The notes under the pieces: generated by a model
Database searches by the model: none
What the model saw: the letters and a program-made list of their open reading frames with translations, nothing else
Told to the model about the DNA's origin: nothing
Translations under genes and position numbers: made by a program
DNA from: Chthonomonadales bacterium
GTDB lineage: Bacteria; Armatimonadota; Chthonomonadetes; Chthonomonadales; CAJBBX01
Assembly: GCA_027459625.1 (NCBI GenBank)
Contig: DAIDHP010000008.1
Coordinates: 1-38,861, forward strand
Length of the DNA: 38,861 bases
Direction: 5' to 3'
Shown here: positions 33,286-38,861 of the stretch, in pieces
Layout of the letters: each line of letters starts with the position of its first letter
Numbering within the stretch: position 1 is the stretch's first letter

Positions 33286-34050
33286 TTGGATTCAAAAAAG
33301 AGGAAAAACTGTTCCTTTTGCGGAGCTATCTGTTGGGAAATGGAAAATGTGTGTTGGCAATGCGGGCGTTCCCTATCCCCTCCCCCTCAGCGGGATGTCT
33401 CCATGAAAGAGAATACCTACATATCTTTTGATTCCGATCTAGTTGACACACAGGCTATTACAGATACAACTGAATTCGTTCAATCGTCGGAAACGACTTC
33501 TTATAAGCAGGGTTCCGCTCAAAGTATCGAATCTACGGAACCAGTGATGCGCCTCACCTTTTGTAAATATTGCGGTTATCAGAATCTGGAAGGTGACACA
33601 GAGTGCCGAAAATGCCACAAAGAGTTGGAATGGGTAAGCGCGAAAACACAGACGATCGTGGAGCCCATCAAGCGATTTTGGGGAATTGACGTTTTGGGAT
33701 CGATTTGGATCATCCTCGGGTTTGCTGCGGTTTACAGTCGAATTTTTCTTATTCATACCTCTCCGGGGCAACCTGCGGAACTTAGCGATTACCTTTGGAC
33801 GGGCGTCATAGTATGCATCCCGGGGGCTTTGATATTTGCACGTCACTACTTCTCCAGGTTTTTATTCTGGGTGATGTCCCTGGTCAGTTTGTTCGTTTGG
33901 TTTGTCATTTTTATCGTTTGGATCATGGGACACCTCTTTGTCAGTCTAAACTTGCAAGTGGGATTAATCTGGTTGTCGATCTTCAGCATCCTGACTATAT
34001 TTAGCTTTTATGTCGTACGCGAGAACGATGAGTTCAACCCGCTTCTTTAA
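33286..34050 (+). CDS. Double zinc-ribbon integral membrane protein
   Basis: The 254-residue protein has two zinc ribbons, Cys9/Cys12/Cys23/Cys26 and Cys93/Cys96/Cys107/Cys110, separated by a polar linker, then four hydrophobic segments from about residue 128 to near the end. Zinc ribbons of this type often act as adaptor or regulatory modules in membrane proteins, but the role here is unknown. The start is TTG 33286, with AAGGCG about 9 nt upstream. It lies 13 nt after comEA and is probably on the same transcript. It resembles the zinc-ribbon proteins at 20952 and 34235 only in having the motif. Confidence 0.75.
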   Translation: MDSKKRKNCSFCGAICWEMENVCWQCGRSLSPPPQRDVSMKENTYISFDSDLVDTQAITDTTEFVQSSETTSYKQGSAQSIESTEPVMRLTFCKYCGYQNLEGDTECRKCHKELEWVSAKTQTIVEPIKRFWGIDVLGSIWIILGFAAVYSRIFLIHTSPGQPAELSDYLWTGVIVCIPGALIFARHYFSRFLFWVMSLVSLFVWFVIFIVWIMGHLFVSLNLQVGLIWLSIFSILTIFSFYVVRENDEFNPLL

Positions 34051-34234
34051 GAATGGGATACCTATAGCACCTCTCGGATATAATGCACGCAAAAGCTCGG
34101 ATCGAGAAGACCGAAATCATTGATGCAACTCCTTGTTTTTTTTATATAGCCATATTAAATTCCAACGTATATGCATCAATTTCTATGGTATGATTCAATG
34201 GATTTATATTATTTTGGATAGTACGAGTAAAAAT

Positions 34235-36427
34235 ATGCCATTCACAACCGCTTCAGATGATCAGAATTCCAATGATATGTCTATCAATGACCCGGATGTT
34301 TTAATTCAACTCACTGCGGATATCAACGTTGACGGAAAATTTGGCGCTCGCACACTCAAGGTGACTACGGATTCCGTTGACATCATTGAGCAAAACGGAT
34401 TCAATAGCGTTCATATTCCTATTTCGGACATTAAGAACGCTCGGCATGAACCGCTTGTGGGGGGCGGACGCCTAGAGGTTACGACGAAAAAAGGGGATAT
34501 CATCCCTGTTGTGAGCTACACCCTCTCCATGGCGAACAAGTTTTCCGAAGCCGCGCGGGGAATAGAACAACTTGCCAAGGGCGAAACCCTGGCCATCAAC
34601 ATGAAAGAGGAACGTATTCGCTGTCCGAAATGCGGTCGACGGTTGCCGGAGAAGGACGGCATATGCCCCGCCTGCATCAACCGCAGCGCCACATTGATGC
34701 GCATAGCGACATATCTTAAGCCCTATCGCAAGCAGGCGATAATATTGGCTATTCTTTCCATCGCTACCACGTCCATCAACTTGGCGCCGCCATACATTCA
34801 GGGCACCCTCATTGACACTGTCTTAAACGCTCATCATGATATCTCCCGTCTCTATGTTCTAATGGGGATTTGGCTTGTAACCATGGCTGCGGGAATCGGA
34901 GTCCAGATCTTCGCCGGCAGACTAGTTGCATATCTCGGATCGCACATCGCCGCCGATTTACGGAGTTCTCTTTACCGTGCGGTTGAATTTCTTCAGCTTT
35001 CGTTCTTTGATAAAAAGCAGGTGGGAGCCATCGCTAGTCGTGTGACCCAGGATACGGACCGAGTATGGGGTTTTCTTGTGGATGGGGTTCCTTATTTTGT
35101 CATTAACGGTTTGCTATTGATCGGAATTACAGGGTTCCTTTTCTGGACCAACTGGAAACTGACCCTCTGCATTCTCGCCCCTCTGCCCATAGTGATAATA
35201 ATCAGCATCATTTTTTGGAAGCCCGTATCTCAGCTATTCTATCGTGTGGGTCAGAAATGGGCGAGATTTTACATGCACCTGAATGAGTCTCTCACGGGTA
35301 TCCGGGTTATCAAGGCTTTCGCGAAGGAGGATTTGGAATACGGCAAGTTCCAGATCCGAAATCAGGAGCTTAGAAACGCAGGCTTGGCTGCGGACACCAG
35401 ATGGATAACCATCTTCAGCATCATGTCCTTTTTTACAAGCCTCGGAGCTCTTATTAACTGGACTGTTGGCGGATACATGGTTTATAACAAAACCATGTCC
35501 TTGGGCGATTTTTGGAAAATCAACGCCTATCTTGGATTAATATACGGACCGCTTCAATGGTTTGCTCAGGTCAACAACTGGTTCAGCAGAGCCATGGCGG
35601 GTGCTGAGCGAATATTCGAGGTTATGGACACCACCACCGAATGCTACGGGGATCCCGGTAAGAAACATCCAATTCGCGGAGAAGTGACCTTTGATAACGT
35701 TCGTTTCGGATACGATAAATCGAATCCGGTTTTGAAAGGCTTGAATTTCACAGCCGACCCTGGGGAGATGATCGGGCTAGTTGGAAAGAGCGGCGCAGGA
35801 AAATCCACAACGATCAACCTTCTTTGCCGGTTTTATGAACCTGATACCGGGACGATCAAAATTGATGACATTGATTACCGTGATATCTCTCTACAGGACA
35901 TGCGAAGACAGATTGGGGTGGTATTACAAGAGCCATTCTTGTTCAACGGCACCATAGCCGAAAATATCGCATACGGCTCACCTACCGCCTCGCTTGATGA
36001 AATCATGGAGGCGTCAAAAGCGGCAAACGCTCATAACTTCATTCTATCCAAACCGGACGGGTACGATACGATGGTCGGCGAGCGAGGAGCCAAGCTTTCC
36101 GGTGGGGAAAAACAGAGGATATCCATCGCCCGAGCGATCCTGCACAATCCAAGGATACTGATATTGGACGAGGCCACTAGTTCCGTGGACGTGGAGACGG
36201 AAAAGCAGATTCAGGAGGCGATCGCCAGATTGATCAAAGGACGCACCACATTCGCCATAGCGCACCGTCTCTCAACTTTGCGAAACGCGAGCCGACTTAT
36301 CGTATTGGATCAAGGGCAGATCGTTGAAATGGGCACCCATGCGGAATTAATGGATAAGCACGGCGTGTTCTACAATCTTGTCGAAACGCAAAGCACGGTA
36401 ACTCAGATTATCGGGGTGGGAGGATAA
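34235..36427 (+). CDS. ABC exporter with an extra N-terminal domain and zinc ribbon
   Basis: The 730-residue protein is a fused half-transporter of the MsbA/ABCB type: a six-helix membrane domain (from about residue 165 to 450) and an ATPase domain with Walker A GLVGKSGAGKST (about 511-522), signature LSGGEKQRISIARA and ILDEATSSVD. Unusually, it has about 165 residues in front. Residues 22-110 look like a small beta-sandwich (a PH-like pattern, DINVDGKFGARTLKVTTDS), and Cys130/Cys133/Cys144/Cys147 form a zinc ribbon (CPKCG, CPAC). The start is ATG 34235 after a weak GAG. A TTG at 34133 would add 34 residues without support. The substrate is unknown; lipid, peptide or drug export are family options. 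Confidence 0.88.
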   Translation: MPFTTASDDQNSNDMSINDPDVLIQLTADINVDGKFGARTLKVTTDSVDIIEQNGFNSVHIPISDIKNARHEPLVGGGRLEVTTKKGDIIPVVSYTLSMANKFSEAARGIEQLAKGETLAINMKEERIRCPKCGRRLPEKDGICPACINRSATLMRIATYLKPYRKQAIILAILSIATTSINLAPPYIQGTLIDTVLNAHHDISRLYVLMGIWLVTMAAGIGVQIFAGRLVAYLGSHIAADLRSSLYRAVEFLQLSFFDKKQVGAIASRVTQDTDRVWGFLVDGVPYFVINGLLLIGITGFLFWTNWKLTLCILAPLPIVIIISIIFWKPVSQLFYRVGQKWARFYMHLNESLTGIRVIKAFAKEDLEYGKFQIRNQELRNAGLAADTRWITIFSIMSFFTSLGALINWTVGGYMVYNKTMSLGDFWKINAYLGLIYGPLQWFAQVNNWFSRAMAGAERIFEVMDTTTECYGDPGKKHPIRGEVTFDNVRFGYDKSNPVLKGLNFTADPGEMIGLVGKSGAGKSTTINLLCRFYEPDTGTIKIDDIDYRDISLQDMRRQIGVVLQEPFLFNGTIAENIAYGSPTASLDEIMEASKAANAHNFILSKPDGYDTMVGERGAKLSGGEKQRISIARAILHNPRILILDEATSSVDVETEKQIQEAIARLIKGRTTFAIAHRLSTLRNASRLIVLDQGQIVEMGTHAELMDKHGVFYNLVETQSTVTQIIGVGG

Positions 36428-36774
36428 TGGAAATTAACAACACTTTCGGGGATGGTTTGGTGCGCATCAATTTGTATCCTCAATTCATGGAGGATACAAA
36501 AACGGATATTCAGTGTGATCCGCAGGAGGAAATCGCACACGATGATGGACCATGGGTGGTTATTCTGTATAACTGTGATTGTCATTCTTTTGAGGAGGTC
36601 ACGGAACAGTTGCGATTGGCTACCGGACGCGGGGTTAGTGAGTCCTGGAAAATTGCATTGCAGGCGCATTTAACCGGGCGAGCCATTGCATATACAGGCG
36701 GGGAAACCGAATGCCGACACGTGGAACGTTGTCTTCGTTCCATACGATTACAGGTGGAAATGGATATTTTTTAA
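36427..36774 (+). CDS. clpS: ClpS-like Clp protease adaptor
   Basis: ClpS delivers N-degron proteins to the ClpA or ClpC unfoldase. The 115-residue protein has an N-terminal extension of about 40 residues and then the ClpS core: [29 protein letters not shown], and [13 protein letters not shown]. His81 matches the conserved histidine of the E. coli binding pocket. The usual N-D-D of ClpS is Asn49-Cys50-Asp51 here, so one acidic residue is missing. The ATG overlaps the ABC exporter stop (TAATG), so the two are coupled. No clpA or clpC lies nearby. The end overlaps the ruvB stop on the other strand. Confidence 0.75.
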   Translation: MEINNTFGDGLVRINLYPQFMEDTKTDIQCDPQEEIAHDDGPWVVILYNCDCHSFEEVTEQLRLATGRGVSESWKIALQAHLTGRAIAYTGGETECRHVERCLRSIRLQVEMDIF

Positions 36775-37781
36775 AAGAGAAGCTTGTCGTTTTTTATTCC
36801 CAGATGCTCAAATGCGGGGGATGTGGCGATCCTGCCGCGAGGCGTCCGATTGATGAATCCCAATTGCAGGAGATATGGCTCGCATATATCCTCTATGGTG
36901 TCTCGTTCCTCCCCGAGCATTGAAGTCAGCGTTTCCACGCCAACAGGTCCACCGTCATATTTTTTGATGATCGCTCGTAGATATTTCCGATCGAAATCAT
37001 CCAGCCCAAGGTCATCTATGTGAAGCAGCGCCATGGTATCCTTAACCACTTCGGTGGTTATGATTCCATTCGCTCTGACTTGCGCATAATCGCGGCATCG
37101 TTTTAATAGCCTGTTGGCAATGCGAGGAGTGCCTCGGGACCTTGCTGCAATCGCCATGGCGCCTTCCCTATCCACCTCGATGTTTAACAGGCTTGCAGAT
37201 CGGACCACGATGGAACACAACTCCTCAGCCGAGTAAAATTCAAAATAGTGATGGATGCCGAAACGATCTCTCAGAGGTGATGATATCAGTCCCGCGCGCG
37301 TGGTGGCGCCAATCAACGTGAACGGTGATAGATTTAAGCGCATAGTGCGGGCGTTCGGACCTTTGCCAATAATCAGATCCAATGTGAAATCCTCCATGGC
37401 TGGATAGAGTATCTCCTCGACGACTCTGTTCAGCCTATGGATTTCATCGATAAACAGGATACCGCCCTTTTCCAAATTGGTAAGGATCGCTGCTAGATCG
37501 CCGGGACGCTCTATGGCAGGTCCGGAGGTAATTCGGATGGAGGTTTGCATCTCGTTAGCGCACACCAAGCTTAAAGTTGTCTTGCCAAGCCCGGGGGGAC
37601 CATAAAACAACACATGATCAATCGGTTCCTCTCGCGCGAGGGCGGCTTCGATGGCGATTTGAAGGTTGGCTTTCAAACCCTGCTGACCAATGAACTCCTT
37701 CAAACGCTTTGGACGGAGAGAGAGTTCGTTTTCATCCTCTTCGATTTGATTAGCGGAAATGGGGCGGTTATCCGACATCAT
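36771..37781 (-). CDS. ruvB: Holliday junction DNA helicase RuvB
   Basis: RuvB is the AAA+ motor that, with RuvA, drives branch migration of Holliday junctions during recombination and repair. The 336-residue protein has Walker A GPPGLGKT (61-68), Walker [13 protein letters not shown], the sensor/arginine-finger segment [12 protein letters not shown] and the C-terminal winged helix with [10 protein letters not shown], all diagnostic. ATG 37781 or the adjacent second ATG follows AGGA. ruvA and ruvC are not adjacent. The gene converges on the clpS-like gene with a 4-nt overlap of stop codons. Confidence 0.97.
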   Translation of the reverse strand: MMSDNRPISANQIEEDENELSLRPKRLKEFIGQQGLKANLQIAIEAALAREEPIDHVLFYGPPGLGKTTLSLVCANEMQTSIRITSGPAIERPGDLAAILTNLEKGGILFIDEIHRLNRVVEEILYPAMEDFTLDLIIGKGPNARTMRLNLSPFTLIGATTRAGLISSPLRDRFGIHHYFEFYSAEELCSIVVRSASLLNIEVDREGAMAIAARSRGTPRIANRLLKRCRDYAQVRANGIITTEVVKDTMALLHIDDLGLDDFDRKYLRAIIKKYDGGPVGVETLTSMLGEERDTIEDICEPYLLQLGFINRTPRGRIATSPAFEHLGIKNDKLLF

Positions 37782-37807
37782 AGAGTCCTAACAATGTAAT
37801 CTTCCAT

Positions 37808-37816
37808 ATTATACCA
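37808..37816 (-). promoter_or_regulatory. Extended -10 promoter of ruvB
   Basis: On the minus strand TGG directly precedes TATAAT (37808-37813), giving an extended -10. The -35 region is poor, as is common with this promoter class. Transcription would start near 37801, about 20 nt before the ATG. No LexA-type box was recognised. Confidence 0.55.
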
Positions 37817-37981
37817 GACAAACGTATTTAATATCGAAATGCAGCAAGACGCGTCTCTTCTGAGTATACTAAAATAGTTAGATGATTTTCGTATTAACCT
37901 GATGATCATTGCAAGCGGGTAACAATCATAAAACCACTGAAATCAATAAATTGAACATCTAAACAGGATTGGAAACTATAA

Positions 37982-38861
37982 ATGAAATACATTTTGCTTG
38001 TACCCGATGGGATGGCGGATGACCCATTGCCCGAGTTGGATTATAAGACACCCATGGAGGTGGCGCGCAAGCCTCACATGAATGAATTGGCGCTGAAGGG
38101 TCGGGTAGGCATGGTTCAGGTCACCCCGCTTGGAATGTATCCAGGTAGCGATTGCGCCAACATGGCTCTGCTTGGGTACGATCCTACGCTTTATTATACT
38201 GGTCGCGGGGCGGTGGAGGCTGCCGCAATGGGATTGCCGATGGAGGAGAAGGATGTGGCGTTTCGTTGCTCGTTAGTGAGCACTGACACGGAGAAAATGT
38301 TGGATTACAGCGCCGGGCACATCACCACCGAGGAGGCGCGTCCTTTGATTGAATTCGCCAATTCCAAGCTTGGCACAAGGGATTTGCGCCTATTCGCTGG
38401 AGTGGGCTATCGACACATACTGCTATGGAACAATGGACCGGTGGAACTGGAAACCTATCCGCCTCACGAATACATCAACACCCCGCTGACCAATATCCTC
38501 CCAAAAGGGGAAAAAGAGGAGAAAGTGAGGCGGTTTATTTGGGATTCCTATGAGATTCTGGATAAATTGCCGTTCAATAAAAAACGCGAGGACGAGGGTA
38601 TTCCTCCTGCAAACACCCTGTGGCCCTGGTCCCAAGGCAGAATGCCTAACATGCCATCCTTCTTCTCAAAAAGAGGCATGAAGGGCTCTGTGATATCAGC
38701 GGTGGACGTTGTGCGAGGTTTGGGTAAACTGACGGGGTTGGACATCATTAAAGTTCCTGGCGCGACGGGATATTACGACACGAACTACTTAGGCAAGGCC
38801 GAGGCGGCGATTGAAGCCTTGAACGAAAACGATTTCGTATGGATACACGTCGAGGCGCCGG
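37982..38861 (+). CDS. apgM: Cofactor-independent phosphoglycerate mutase, archaeal (ApgM) type, partial
   Basis: This enzyme interconverts 3- and 2-phosphoglycerate in glycolysis without bisphosphoglycerate. The first 293 residues are visible and the frame runs off the right edge; the family is usually about 400 residues. The metal-binding VPDGMADDP is at residues 7-15, and the catalytic serine is probably Ser56 in PGSDCANMALLGYDP. A VEAP at the cut end fits the next metal-site motif. The ATG at 37982 has GGAAA upstream. A distantly related homoserine-kinase-like branch of the same superfamily exists, so the exact reaction is likely rather than proven. It diverges from ruvB. Confidence 0.9.
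   Translation, partial: MKYILLVPDGMADDPLPELDYKTPMEVARKPHMNELALKGRVGMVQVTPLGMYPGSDCANMALLGYDPTLYYTGRGAVEAAAMGLPMEEKDVAFRCSLVSTDTEKMLDYSAGHITTEEARPLIEFANSKLGTRDLRLFAGVGYRHILLWNNGPVELETYPPHEYINTPLTNILPKGEKEEKVRRFIWDSYEILDKLPFNKKREDEGIPPANTLWPWSQGRMPNMPSFFSKRGMKGSVISAVDVVRGLGKLTGLDIIKVPGATGYYDTNYLGKAEAAIEALNENDFVWIHVEAP

Noticed and set aside
34079-34084. TATAAT upstream of the ABC exporter gene
   Set aside because: No -35 box at 16-18 nt and no extended -10; the gene may instead be read from upstream.
37847-37856. Perfect palindrome AGACGCGTCT between ruvB and apgM
   Set aside because: Ten bases with no flanking symmetry and no match to a known SOS box; could be chance.
1-38861. CRISPR arrays, insertion sequences, prophage genes, rRNA or tRNA genes
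   Set aside because: None found by reading both strands; the only mobile element signal is the intron fragment at the left edge.

Overview
This 38.9-kb window looks like chromosomal DNA of a bacterium with an outer membrane. There is a secretin, a PilM/N/O/P type IV pilus apparatus and a Wzm/Wzt-type exporter, and base composition is near 50% GC by eye. The run rpiB, glyA, dCMP deaminase, WecA/TagO-type transferase, wecB resembles an order common in Bacillota and relatives. A Bacillota-like order together with a secretin points to a diderm Terrabacteria lineage such as Armatimonadota. That placement is inference and no marker gene here proves it. No rRNA, tRNA or CRISPR array was seen.

Region by region: (1) 1-73, minus strand: what looks like the 5' end of a bacterial class C group II intron, sitting just behind the terminator of a small secreted protein gene (144-914). 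(2) 1236-9014, plus strand: rpiB and glyA, then a second run made of dCMP deaminase, wecA, wecB, an AI-2E-family membrane protein, a D-lyxose-isomerase-like protein and a YbjQ protein, closed by a strong terminator and followed by tatD. (3) 9041-10674, minus strand: a two-gene polysaccharide ABC exporter. (4) 10970-18439: a secreted protein of unknown function, a small DUF4177-like protein, an orphan sugar-ABC ATPase (minus strand), two overlapping secreted thioredoxins and a very long secreted TPR protein (minus strand). (5) 18609-22052: a soluble GAF-PAS histidine kinase divergent from the TPR gene across two clear promoters, then dut and a zinc-ribbon/TPR membrane protein. (6) 22228-33272: a type IV pilus and competence locus made of a PilX-like protein, a secreted beta-helix protein, two prepilins, a PilM-PilN fusion, PilO, secretin, a PilP/GspC-like protein, a small lipoprotein and ComEA. 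(7) 33286-38861: a zinc-ribbon membrane protein, an ABC exporter with an added N-terminal domain and zinc ribbon, a ClpS-like adaptor, ruvB (minus strand) and the start of a cofactor-independent phosphoglycerate mutase.

How the genes fit together: WecA and WecB would start a lipid-linked glycan containing amino sugars, and the Wzm/Wzt pair could export such a polymer. dCMP deaminase and dUTPase both supply dUMP for thymidylate synthesis. The pilus locus supplies the inner-membrane platform, the secretin, minor pilins and a possible adhesin, and ComEA ties it to DNA uptake. PilB, PilT, PilC and the prepilin peptidase are not in this window.

The least explained features are the PilM-PilN fusion and the beta-helix protein inside the pilus locus, a G9 tract upstream of the prepilins, a promoter-hairpins-terminator unit at 31859-32041 that may be a small RNA or an attenuated leader, the ABC exporter with an extra N-terminal domain, and the intron fragment at the left edge.
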